Source: an uncultured Amylibacter sp.
GTDB lineage: Bacteria > Pseudomonadota > Alphaproteobacteria > Rhodobacterales > Rhodobacteraceae
DNA length: 7,756 bases
NCBI GenBank assembly: GCA_938001995.1
Contig: CALLAV010000018.1
Location: 1 to 7,756 of the forward strand
Direction: 5' to 3'
Part shown: positions 1-5,314 of the stretch, in pieces
Layout: each line of letters begins with the position of its first letter
Position numbering within the stretch: the first letter of the stretch is position 1
The notes under the pieces: generated by a model
Databases searched by the model: none
Seen by the model: the letters and a program-made list of their open reading frames with translations, nothing else
What the model was told of the DNA's origin: nothing
Translations under genes and position numbers: made by a program

Positions 1-337
1 CGGCCTTGACCGTAGCCCAGTCACCCAACGCGATTGCGCGGCTGACACCATCTGGTCCCAAAGCGCTCAGGATCGCAAGCGACACTTTGGCCCCAACCCC
101 CTGAACCGAACACAACAGCCGGTGCCATTCTTTTTCGACCAGTGACAGGAACCCATAAAGCTGCATCAGGTCTTCGCGCACGACCATGTCGGTGTAGATC
201 GAGATCGCCTCACCTACGCCTGGCAAGGCGGCCATGGTCCTGTCGGAGCAATAGACCAGATAGCCGACACCCCGGACATCAATCAGCACATGATCCGCCG
301 CTCGATAATCCAATCGTCCCGTCAGCTTGCCGATCAT
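1..337 (-). CDS. ruvA: Holliday junction branch migration protein RuvA, 5' part (cut by window edge)
   Basis: RuvA forms a tetramer that clamps the four-way Holliday junction and loads the RuvB motor in recombinational repair. I translated the reverse strand by hand from the ATG at 337-335; 112 residues are present and the frame stays open to the window edge. It starts [11 protein letters not shown] and has the N-terminal OB-fold pattern with DVRGVGYLV (20-28), then [12 protein letters not shown] (52-63), as in E. coli RuvA (VVREDAQLLYGF). The first helix-hairpin-helix motif, [13 protein letters not shown] (78-90), carries the GVG turn that contacts DNA phosphates. The second such motif and the RuvB-binding domain III lie outside the window. 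The start overlaps the ruvC stop as ATGA, so translation is probably coupled. ruvB is expected beyond position 1, but this is not seen. Confidence 0.96.
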   Translation of the reverse strand, partial: MIGKLTGRLDYRAADHVLIDVRGVGYLVYCSDRTMAALPGVGEAISIYTDMVVREDLMQLYGFLSLVEKEWHRLLCSVQGVGAKVSLAILSALGPDGVSRAIALGDWATVKA

Positions 338-831
338 GCCCGTACCTCTTTCAACCGTGCCTGTGGAGAAGTGCCATAGTAGGAATGACAGATTGCGATC
401 GCCAGCGCATCCGCTGCATCGGCCCCTTTGGGCTGGCAGCCTGGTAGTTGCAGCTTGACCATGTGCAAAACCTGTTCTTTCTCGGCATGGCCGACACCCA
501 CCACAGTCTTCTTGACCCGGTTCGGAGCATACTCCCCCACTTGCAACCCAGCCTTTGCCAGCGTCAGCAACGCCACGCCCCGAGCCTGACCCAGTTTGAG
601 CGTCCCCGCCCCATCCTTGTTCACAAACGTCTGTTCCACCGCTGCCGTCTGGGGATGGAACTCCCGAAAAACCGTGTCCAACTGCGTGTGCAATTCCAAC
701 AGCCGCCCCGCCAGATCGCCCGTGCCCGATTTACAGACGCCGTTGGCCACATGCGTGACTTTGCTACCCACCACATCCACGATACCCCAGCCGAGGTTTC
801 GAAGCCCTGGATCAATCCCGATTACACGCAT
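334..831 (-). CDS. ruvC: Crossover junction endodeoxyribonuclease RuvC
   Basis: RuvC is the dimeric, Mg2+-dependent resolvase that nicks two opposed strands of a Holliday junction held by RuvAB. The 165-residue protein has the usual family length. The four acidic catalytic residues are all in place: D7 in [13 protein letters not shown]66 in AAVEQTFV, and D138 and D141 in GADAADALA; basic K108/K109 lie in [10 protein letters not shown]. Nothing is missing or broken. Its TGA overlaps the ruvA ATG by four bases. The ATG at 831-829 is followed at once by the conserved MRVIGIDPG, which fixes the start, although the ribosome binding site (AGGCCAGGC) is weak. Upstream, on the same strand, is a degenerate candidate LexA box at 865-879, consistent with the known SOS control of ruv genes in many bacteria. 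Confidence 0.97.
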   Translation of the reverse strand: MRVIGIDPGLRNLGWGIVDVVGSKVTHVANGVCKSGTGDLAGRLLELHTQLDTVFREFHPQTAAVEQTFVNKDGAGTLKLGQARGVALLTLAKAGLQVGEYAPNRVKKTVVGVGHAEKEQVLHMVKLQLPGCQPKGADAADALAIAICHSYYGTSPQARLKEVRA

Positions 832-864
832 GCCTGGCCTGCTTTTGTTATTTTGCGATCAGTA

Positions 865-879
865 GCACGAAACAAGAAC
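865..879 (-). promoter_or_regulatory. Candidate degenerate LexA (SOS) box upstream of ruvC
   Basis: Read on the minus strand the site is GTTC-N7-GTGC, seven of eight matches to the alphaproteobacterial LexA consensus GTTC-N7-GTTC. It lies 33 nt before the ruvC start codon, a sensible distance for an operator near the promoter. A 7/8 match occurs by chance fairly often, so location and gene function are the main support. No convincing -35/-10 pair could be fixed around it. Confidence 0.35.
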
Positions 880-923
880 AAAAGTCAGTTGAAATCGACT
901 TCTGCCCATAAAAATCTTAACAG

Positions 924-969
924 AACCCTAATGCCGACACGTCCATGTAGACGTGTCGGCATTAGGGTT
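924..969 (-). terminator. 46-nt perfect hairpin: hydrolase terminator or palindromic repeat
   Basis: Two perfectly complementary 20-base arms (924-943 and 950-969, starting aaccctaatgcc on the plus strand) flank a 6-base loop (944-949). The hairpin starts 11 nt after the stop codon of the minus-strand hydrolase gene, so it probably ends that transcript. The sequence after it on that strand (CTGTTAAGATTTTTATG) holds only a short, late T-run, so it is not a textbook intrinsic terminator. The unusually long mismatch-free stem could also be one copy of a dispersed palindromic element; the window holds no second copy to settle this. Confidence 0.55.
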
Positions 970-980
970 TGGGTAATACA

Positions 981-1871
981 TCACTCACGCAATTCAAAAA
1001 ACGGCCCCATCGCCGCCAACACCGCCTCTGGGTTTTCTTCCATTGCGAAATGACCGCAGTCAATCGCCGCACCGTTCAAATCATCCGCCCATTGCCGCCA
1101 GTACCCCTGTGGATCGCCAGATCGCGCAGGAAAGCCGCCCTTGGCGTAAACAAACTGTACAGGGCAGCGAATTTTGCGTCCTGCGACCAAATCTGCCTGA
1201 TCAATGGCCCGATCCACAGTTGCGCCTGCGCGGTAATCTGCACACATCGCATGGATGCGTGCAGGGTTCGCCATTTGCAGCCGATACGACGCCAATGCTG
1301 CATCCGAAAAGCACGAAAGGTCTTTCGTAAGCGTCCAAGAGCGCAACTTATGATCCACATACATCTGCGGATCGGCAGCTATCATTGTCTCTGGCAACGG
1401 ATACGGCTGCGCCAGATGGGTCCAGTGATAGGCCGCCAATGCCATATCCGCATTAAATGCATCCCACATGGCCGCCGTGGGCACGATCTCAATAATCCCT
1501 AAACGGGTCACCACATCAGGAAAATCGAGCGCAAGGCGATAGGACACTCGCGCACCCCGATCATGCCCCAACACATCGAACTGATCAAAGCCCAGCGCGG
1601 ACATCGCACCAACCATCTCGGCGGCCATGATCCGTTTGGAATACAATGCGCCATCCTGACTTTCAGGTGCATCGCTATCCCCGTACCCGCGCAAATCCGC
1701 CACAACACAGGTGCGATGCGCCGCCAAAGCAGGCGCGACCTTTTCCCAAGTCATGTGATTCTGCGGAAATCCGTGCAACATCAGCAAAGGCGGACCATTT
1801 CCACCCACATGAACCGAGATTTTCACCCCATTCACGGTCAAAAACTGTTGCTTAAATCCCGCTATTGCCAT
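981..1871 (-). CDS. Alpha/beta hydrolase, fluoroacetate (haloacetate) dehalogenase-like
   Basis: Numbering from the chosen start (296 residues). The oxyanion motif is HGFP at 33-36. The nucleophile elbow GHDRGAR gives D104, followed by R105 and R108, which in Rhodopseudomonas fluoroacetate dehalogenase bind the substrate carboxylate. The halide-pocket residues also match: H149-W150 (YHWTHLAQP), Y213 (DYRAGA), W179 (SWTLTKDLS), and catalytic H274 (DCGHF). Known members hydrolyse the carbon-halogen bond of haloacetates in the cytoplasm through an Asp-ester intermediate. The catalytic acid position, Asp in the Rhodopseudomonas enzyme, is Glu here (E128, IEIVPT). The start is the ATG at 1871-1869, because GAGGA lies 9 nt upstream; the ATG at 1877 has only 3 nt spacing and a TTG at 1880 has none. 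Epoxide hydrolase is less likely, given the Arg pair and His-Trp-Tyr pocket. The true substrate is unknown. It is transcribed alone. Confidence 0.85.
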   Translation of the reverse strand: MAIAGFKQQFLTVNGVKISVHVGGNGPPLLMLHGFPQNHMTWEKVAPALAAHRTCVVADLRGYGDSDAPESQDGALYSKRIMAAEMVGAMSALGFDQFDVLGHDRGARVSYRLALDFPDVVTRLGIIEIVPTAAMWDAFNADMALAAYHWTHLAQPYPLPETMIAADPQMYVDHKLRSWTLTKDLSCFSDAALASYRLQMANPARIHAMCADYRAGATVDRAIDQADLVAGRKIRCPVQFVYAKGGFPARSGDPQGYWRQWADDLNGAAIDCGHFAMEENPEAVLAAMGPFFELRE

Positions 1872-1880
1872 GACCATCAA

Positions 1881-1885
1881 TCCTC
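1881..1885 (-). promoter_or_regulatory. Ribosome binding site deciding the hydrolase start
   Basis: GAGGA on the minus strand sits 9 nt before the ATG at 1871-1869. Two further in-frame candidates, ATG at 1877 and TTG at 1880, are too close to it, so the third candidate is preferred. Confidence 0.6.
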
Positions 1886-2150
1886 GCGTTTTCGTGACCT
1901 AAAGTAAGCGAAAAAAGACAACCAGAGCAAGCGACTTAAAACGACACGTCATTCCGATAAATCGTCGTTTTTCAGGCCATTAACCATGGATTGTGGCAAG
2001 ACTAAGAAGCTATGCAAAAACTTCATTTCGGGTATGCAAATTCAACATTTGAAACTGGTCAAACTCCCTCCTAAATGCTCCTCAACGAACCGACGCACTG
2101 GCGTCAAAATTTAAACAGACGTACGCGTCGCAAGACTAAGGAATACGATC
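1886..2150. other. Divergent intergenic region between hydrolase and DUF1127 genes
   Basis: This gap must hold the promoters of both divergent genes. Seen in it: an 8-bp inverted repeat aaaacgac (1938-1945) / gtcgtttt (1964-1971); a direct repeat tatgcaaa at 2011-2018 and 2033-2040, 22 bp apart; a direct repeat gcaagactaag at 1996-2006 and 2130-2140, the second copy leading into the DUF1127 ribosome binding site; and cgacgc (2091-2096), which can pair with either gcgtc (2101-2105) or gcgtcg (2125-2130) just before that site. The motif ctccctcct occurs at 2064-2072, similar to the loops downstream of the DUF1127 gene. No function is proven for any of these. Confidence 0.5.
2049..2077 (+). promoter_or_regulatory. 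Candidate promoter of the DUF1127 - sRNA unit
   Basis: TTGAAA (2049-2054) is separated by 17 nt from TAAATG (2072-2077). The -35 is good and would suit either the housekeeping sigma factor or RpoH, whose -35 also contains TTGAAA; the -10 is poor (three of six). It would give a leader of about 65-70 nt. In Rhodobacter the equivalent locus is read from an RpoH-type promoter, which is why RpoH is considered here. Confidence 0.3.
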
Positions 2151-2360
2151 ATGGCTATGGCCCCTAACACCCGTACAGCTCCATTTGGTGCTATCGCTAC
2201 TTTGAACCTGGTTAACTTGTTCGAAGGCGTTGTGAAATCTGTTTCCGACTGGAACACAAAGCGCCAAACACAGAGCATTCTAGCGTCCTTGTCTGACCGT
2301 GAATTGGCTGACATCGGCCTGTGCCGCGCCGACTTGGACAACCTGCCTTCCCAACTTTAA
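2151..2360 (+). CDS. Small DUF1127 protein, CcaF1-like
   Basis: A 69-residue protein and the only convincing plus-strand gene here. The DUF1127 core spans about residues 34-62: W34 with NTKRQTQ, then L-ASLSDRELADIGLCRADL, the family signature of a short Arg-rich helical segment. The N-terminal part (1-33) is a variable, partly amphipathic helix. TAAGGA (2137-2142) lies 8 nt before the first ATG, which is preferred over the ATG two codons later. In Rhodobacter sphaeroides the DUF1127 protein CcaF1 binds RNA and acts in sRNA maturation and RNA turnover, and its gene lies just upstream of the CcsR sRNAs. The same order is seen here, since stem-loops with CCTCCCT loops start 16 nt after the stop. 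The RNA-binding role is inferred from that homology and context. The protein is too small to carry an enzyme. Confidence 0.9.
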   Translation: MAMAPNTRTAPFGAIATLNLVNLFEGVVKSVSDWNTKRQTQSILASLSDRELADIGLCRADLDNLPSQL

Positions 2361-2375
2361 GGCTGGTAAAAAATC

Positions 2376-2495
2376 GGGTGCGTGGTTTTCCTCCCTGTTG
2401 ACGCGCACCCCAGAGCGAACGGACGTTTTTGACCCTCCCTTCAAAAACGTCCGCGCAAAAGAAAAGACCGCAGTTCTCCCACTGCGGTCTTTTTT
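2376..2495 (+). ncRNA. Candidate CcsR / 'cuckoo'-type sRNA in the DUF1127 3' region
   Basis: Two stem-loops follow the DUF1127 stop in series. Stem-loop 1 pairs 2376-2384 (gggtgcgtg) with 2402-2410, nine pairs including one G-U, around a 17-nt loop containing cctccct at 2390-2396. Stem-loop 2 pairs 2420-2432 (cggacgtttttga) perfectly with 2441-2453 around the 8-nt loop ccctccct (2433-2440). A terminator hairpin closes the unit. Both loops display the same 7-mer, CCTCCCT, which resembles the 16S anti-Shine-Dalgarno sequence. In Rhodobacter, CcsR sRNAs (conserved CCUCCUCCC motif, stress-induced) lie downstream of a DUF1127 gene, are co-transcribed with it, and are cut out of the transcript. The conserved loops on unrelated stems argue for function. 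Exact ends are unknown; the 5' end is probably made by processing. The loops lack the full CCUCCUCCC motif, so this may be a diverged member. Confidence 0.65.
2462..2495. terminator. Bidirectional intrinsic terminator
   Basis: A 13-bp perfect stem pairs aaaagaccgcagt (2462-2474) with 2481-2493 around a 6-nt loop. On the plus strand it runs into six T (2490-2495), ending the DUF1127/sRNA transcript. On the minus strand it is followed by TTTTCTTTT, so it can also end the converging small-membrane-protein gene, whose stop is about 24 nt away. Confidence 0.9.
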
Positions 2496-2517
2496 GTTTC
2501 TGTACTCAACGCTCGTC

Positions 2518-2841
2518 TTACAGAAACTTGTCCTGCACGAACGCCATCACAGGGTCGCGCCACAACAGTTTAGAAGCGATCTTGGCGGGGTCATCCCCAT
2601 CGGCCAGCTGCGCCACTTTTTGGTCAAATCCGTCTGGGCCCAGCTCATTTTCCATCACAACCTTGGTGATGGTCATTCCGCCGTATAGAACCAGCGCGAT
2701 CATCGCGACCTTCAGCCAAGGCATCCGCAGTTTGCCCGCCAGCGCCCTTTTCAACTTATGGCGTCTGGTCGGCTTAAAATCTGGATCGACGCGCTGAATG
2801 CGCTGATCAAAGGTTTTATGATCTTCGGTCTTAGGAGGCAT
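2518..2841 (-). CDS. Small single-pass membrane protein of unknown function
   Basis: I do not recognise this family. The 107 residues divide into a basic, hydrophilic N-terminus (1-40, including RRHKLKRALAGKLR at 26-39), one hydrophobic segment at about 42-60 (WLKVAMIALVLYGGMTIT), and an acidic C-terminus ending in WRDPVMAFVQDKFL. The positive charges before the helix predict the N-terminus in the cytoplasm and the C-terminus in the periplasm. The hydrophobic stretch is internal and shows no cleavage site, so an inner-membrane anchor fits better than a signal peptide. AAGGA (2851-2855) lies 9 nt before the ATG, giving good support for the start. It is separated from prmA by 196 nt and probably has its own promoter. 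Transcription converges on the DUF1127 unit and shares its terminator. The gene is likely real; its role is unknown. Confidence 0.8.
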   Translation of the reverse strand: MPPKTEDHKTFDQRIQRVDPDFKPTRRHKLKRALAGKLRMPWLKVAMIALVLYGGMTITKVVMENELGPDGFDQKVAQLADGDDPAKIASKLLWRDPVMAFVQDKFL

Positions 2842-3037
2842 TGTCCAAAATCCTTGTTACTCGATACATAGAACGTGGTTTAGCCGCGTTCGTTTTATGC
2901 AACCTGCACCCTAGCCAAATGCTCACACACACAAGCCACGCCGCAACAACACACAGCGTGCTACCCAACGGCGGAATGGCAGAATGCAGGCCACTAATTG
3001 GTAAATTATTTATGAATTGGGGCTAAAAAGCGGCAAT
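2842..3037. other. Intergenic region between prmA and the small membrane protein gene
   Basis: No gene is supported here. An imperfect inverted repeat, gaacgtgg (2871-2878) / ccgcgttc (2884-2891), lies 30 nt before the small membrane protein start and could be an operator. The prmA-proximal end is A/T-rich (2998-3017), with a weak inverted repeat aattg / caatt around 3015-3037, but no clear intrinsic terminator for prmA is visible. A 61-codon plus-strand reading frame across the gap shows no family features and starts inside the neighbouring gene. Confidence 0.5.
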
Positions 3038-3910
3038 TTACTTACGCTTTTGAAGACAGAGTGTTGACCATTCGCCAACAATCAAATGTTCCACTTGCTC
3101 AAACCCATGGGCTTCATAGGCGGTTTTGGTGTCATCCGCTTGTTCATTCAGGATGCCAGAGAGAATGACGTGACCGCCCTGTGCGCAACTTGCTCCCATA
3201 TCACCTGAAAGCGCAATCAGTGGCCCTTTTAGGATGTTGGCAAGGATTAGATCATAGGGTGCTTTTTCACGCAAAACGGGATGGTCAAACCCCGCGCAGG
3301 TCACGACCTCAATGCGTCCTTCCAGATCGTTGCAGGCCACATTCGCGCTGGCCGTATCTGTGGCCACTTCGTCGATATCGCTGGCCAAAACCACACCGGG
3401 CCAGATCTTTGCCGCTCCCATCGCCAGAACGGCCGTGCCACAGCCCACATCTATGACATTTTTACCAACAAACCCGGTTTCCGCCAGATTGTGCAAGGCC
3501 TGCAAACAGCCTTGCGTCGTGCCATGATGCCCTGTTCCGAACGCCATCGCGGCCTCTATCAATAGGGGCACGCAATCCGCGGGAACCTTATCTGCGTCAT
3601 GGCTTCCATACAGAAAAAACCGCCCTGCAACGATCGGTGCCAGTTCGCGCTTCACCGCAGCAACCCAATCCGTTTCCGGCAGTTCTGACACCGCAAACGG
3701 CTTTGCTCCGTTCATTGCGGCCAACAACGCCAAACCAACCTCGTCAGGTGCTTCGACGAAATAGACACCCACTTCCCAAGTCTTGGACCCGTCCTCAACC
3801 TCAAAAACGCCCACACCTGTTGGTTCAGGGATCAACCCCTCACAAGCATCAGCCAAAGCCTGCGCTTTGGTCTTGTCATCCAGTGTCGTCAAAGCAGTAA
3901 AAGTCGGCAT
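3038..3910 (-). CDS. prmA: Ribosomal protein L11 methyltransferase PrmA
   Basis: PrmA uses S-adenosylmethionine to trimethylate amino groups of ribosomal protein L11 in the cytoplasm. Numbering from the chosen start (290 residues): an N-terminal L11-recognition domain (about 1-90, with TGVGVFEVEDG at 31-41), then the Rossmann methyltransferase domain. Motifs seen are AMAFGTGHHGTTQGCL (121-136), motif I VIDVGCGTAVLA (152-163), the acidic strand end SDID (177-180), and LANILKGPLIAL (223-234), whose N225 is in the substrate-side loop. The C-terminus has the family pattern LSGIL-Q-AY--GF. An upstream ATG at 3934 would add eight residues, but the ATG at 3910-3908 has GGAG 7 nt upstream and begins the family-like MPTFTALTTL, so it is preferred. 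Motif GTGHHGTT differs from E. coli GTGTHPTT. It stands alone, with 80 nt to the gene on its 3989 side. Confidence 0.95.
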   Translation of the reverse strand: MPTFTALTTLDDKTKAQALADACEGLIPEPTGVGVFEVEDGSKTWEVGVYFVEAPDEVGLALLAAMNGAKPFAVSELPETDWVAAVKRELAPIVAGRFFLYGSHDADKVPADCVPLLIEAAMAFGTGHHGTTQGCLQALHNLAETGFVGKNVIDVGCGTAVLAMGAAKIWPGVVLASDIDEVATDTASANVACNDLEGRIEVVTCAGFDHPVLREKAPYDLILANILKGPLIALSGDMGASCAQGGHVILSGILNEQADDTKTAYEAHGFEQVEHLIVGEWSTLCLQKRK

Positions 3911-3917
3911 CAAAACG

Positions 3918-3921
3918 CTCC
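3918..3921 (-). promoter_or_regulatory. Ribosome binding site deciding the prmA start
   Basis: GGAG on the minus strand lies 7 nt before the ATG at 3910-3908. The longer alternative start at 3934 has only a GGGG directly against the ATG, with no spacing, so the shorter protein is favoured. Confidence 0.65.
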
Positions 3922-3990
3922 AGTCAGGGTTCATCCCCGCTTAGGCTCAAGCACCCAACAGGTCAAGCCATCGGCGTTTCCTTGCTGCGA

Positions 3991-4506
3991 TCAAGACCCC
4001 TGATCCGCGCCCATATGTGCATCGTCAAAGATCCACACCATCCGATCCACGAACCAGACCTTAGGCAGAATTGAAAGCGCCATACCACACATCACCGCCC
4101 AGAAATCCAACACGATCAAGCCATACACAAGGATAGCAACACCCCCAGCGGACATGCCCGATAGAATATGCGCCATTCTGATATGGTGTTCTGCAACGCC
4201 GCCCGACTTTCGGTCCAAAAACAGACGCTCGCCCATCACGCCCTTAGATGCCCAATGATCAAACGTCTTTGGTGGACCAAACATGCGTGGATTGATCCAC
4301 ACCCAAAGCAACGCCAACCCAATAGGCAGCATCGCCCACCATCCCAACCAAACACGGGACCAAATCGCCAAAACAATCAGGGGCAAACAACTAAACCGAG
4401 AGAAAACGCTCATTGGATTAGCATGACGCGCCCATGACGCATCGTCCATTGCCATCAACCGTTCCGAGAATTTGTATACATCCATGATTTCCGCCTTCAG
4501 GGTCAT
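3991..4506 (-). CDS. Multi-pass membrane protein, DUF6653-like
   Basis: The 171-residue protein has four hydrophobic segments, at about 39-51, 54-72, 112-132 and 134-153, so it is an inner-membrane protein. Conserved-looking polar motifs are WARHANPMSVFSRF (25-38), INPRMF (71-76), GERLFLDRK (92-100) and KVWFVDRMVW (149-158). I associate the WARHANP-S pattern with the uncharacterised DUF6653 family from memory; no role is known to me. Two starts are possible. The ATG at 4506 has only GAAAG directly before it, while the ATG at 4485 (M8) has AAGG 8 nt upstream and begins MDVYKFSERL. The longer form is reported, but the shorter may be correct. It ends 80 nt before prmA and could share a transcript with it, though no promoter or terminator in the gap decides this. 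Confidence 0.82.
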   Translation of the reverse strand: MTLKAEIMDVYKFSERLMAMDDASWARHANPMSVFSRFSCLPLIVLAIWSRVWLGWWAMLPIGLALLWVWINPRMFGPPKTFDHWASKGVMGERLFLDRKSGGVAEHHIRMAHILSGMSAGGVAILVYGLIVLDFWAVMCGMALSILPKVWFVDRMVWIFDDAHMGADQGS

Positions 4507-4553
4507 CTTTCATGTCGCCAAGTTCAGCATTTAAGAAAATGCCGCCACCAACA

Positions 4554-4593
4554 ACCCCAAAGTCAGGCAAAGCAGTTGGGGTCTAAACCCCAA
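4554..4593 (-). terminator. Alternative hairpins at the end of msrA
   Basis: On the msrA transcript the order is TTGGGGT (4593-4587), TTAG, ACCCCAA (4582-4576), 15 nt, TTGGGGT (4560-4554). The middle arm can pair perfectly with either flank. The first hairpin has the msrA stop codon TAG in its loop and so cannot form while a ribosome terminates; the second then can. No T-run follows, so termination would be weak. A further small hairpin (gcattt / aaatgc, 4527-4542) lies beyond. Confidence 0.4.
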
Positions 4594-5230
4594 CCCCTAT
4601 GGGACAGGTCACCCCAGTCCCGCCGATCCCACAGTATCCAGACGGGTTCTTCGCCAAATACTGCTGATGATAGTCCTCGGCATAGAAAAACGTCGGCGCG
4701 GGTAGAATCTCGGTCGTGATCGCACCGTACCCTTTTTCACGCAAACGGGGTGCAAAGGCTTCGCGGCTGGCCTTCGCCGCCTCCATCTGAACGTCAGAGT
4801 AGGTATAGACCCCGCTGCGATACTGCGTGCCGCGATCATTGCCTTGGCGCATCCCTTGGGTTGGATCATGTCCTTCCCAGAAAACTTGCAAAAGCTTCTC
4901 GTATGAAATCACGTTGGGATTATACGTCACCAAAACCACTTCGTTGTGTCCCGTTTTGCCAGAACACACCTCTTCATAGGTAGCATTTGGCGTTGATCCA
5001 GCAGCATAGCCAACAGCCGTCACCCAGACGCCGTCCAACCCCCAGAACATCCGCTCCACACCCCAGAAACAGCCCATGCCAAACATGGCTTGCTCCATGC
5101 CTTGCGGGATCGGTCCTTGCAGCGGGCGACCGTTCACAAAATGCATCTCGGCAGTTGGGATCGCGGTGCCACGGCCTGGCAAACACTCATGCGCGGCGGG
5201 AACGGTTGTCGGTTTTGAAGAAAAGAACAT
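4583..5230 (-). CDS. msrA: Peptide methionine (S)-S-oxide reductase MsrA
   Basis: MsrA reduces S-epimer methionine sulfoxide, free or in oxidised proteins, using thioredoxin. The 215-residue protein is close to the E. coli form in length and layout. The catalytic motif GCFWG places nucleophilic C54, with E59 and, further on, GHNEVVLV (94-101) and [23 protein letters not shown] (117-139) as expected. The C-terminal tail [13 protein letters not shown] carries C200 and C209, the resolving cysteines, so the three-Cys type is intact. The N-terminal 45 residues match the E. coli-like extension. There is no signal peptide, so the enzyme is cytoplasmic. AGGAGG (5237-5242) lies 6 nt before the ATG, the best ribosome binding site in the window, and predicts strong translation. 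It follows yghU by 84 nt with a hairpin between, so the two genes may be partly co-transcribed. Confidence 0.97.
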   Translation of the reverse strand: MFFSSKPTTVPAAHECLPGRGTAIPTAEMHFVNGRPLQGPIPQGMEQAMFGMGCFWGVERMFWGLDGVWVTAVGYAAGSTPNATYEEVCSGKTGHNEVVLVTYNPNVISYEKLLQVFWEGHDPTQGMRQGNDRGTQYRSGVYTYSDVQMEAAKASREAFAPRLREKGYGAITTEILPAPTFFYAEDYHQQYLAKNPSGYCGIGGTGVTCPIGVGV

Positions 5231-5267
5231 CTCAGGCCTCCTAACAGGTTTCCCTAAATGTAGTGCG

Positions 5268-5297
5268 TTGCGGGGCAGGTTTCCACCCGCCCCGCAA
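5268..5297 (-). terminator. GC-rich GNRA-capped hairpin between yghU and msrA
   Basis: On the minus strand, TTGCGGGGCGGGT (5297-5285) pairs with 5280-5268 over 13 positions, including one G-U, around the tetraloop GGAA, which fits the stable GNRA class. It begins 17 nt after the yghU stop and ends about 25 nt before the msrA ribosome binding site. No T-run follows, so it may be a partial terminator or a 3' stabiliser of yghU mRNA rather than a full stop. Confidence 0.6.
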
Positions 5298-5314
5298 TCT
5301 CGTGATCAATGGGC

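Noticed and set aside
142..447. Plus-strand open frame across ruvA/ruvC
   Set aside because: It is antisense to two well-supported ruv genes and its Arg/Ser/Pro-rich translation has no family features.
448..1053. Long plus-strand frame (201 codons) over ruvC and the hydrolase end
   Set aside because: It lies antisense to ruvC, runs through the 46-nt hairpin and shows no recognisable domain; an accidental frame in GC-rich DNA.
969..1502. Plus-strand frame opposite the dehalogenase-like gene
   Set aside because: The opposite strand encodes a protein with a full set of catalytic residues; this frame has no motif.
2012..2074. A 20-codon frame upstream of DUF1127 as a leader peptide gene
   Set aside because: Only a weak AAGAAG precedes it, and its end overlaps the proposed promoter; too little to list as a gene.
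2970..2990. ggcggaatggcagaatgcagg resembles the D-arm of tRNA-Leu
   Set aside because: No anticodon arm, T-arm with TTCGA, or matching acceptor strand follows.
2841..3026. 61-codon plus-strand frame in the gap before prmA
   Set aside because: It has no good ribosome binding site, no family features, and starts within the neighbouring start codon.
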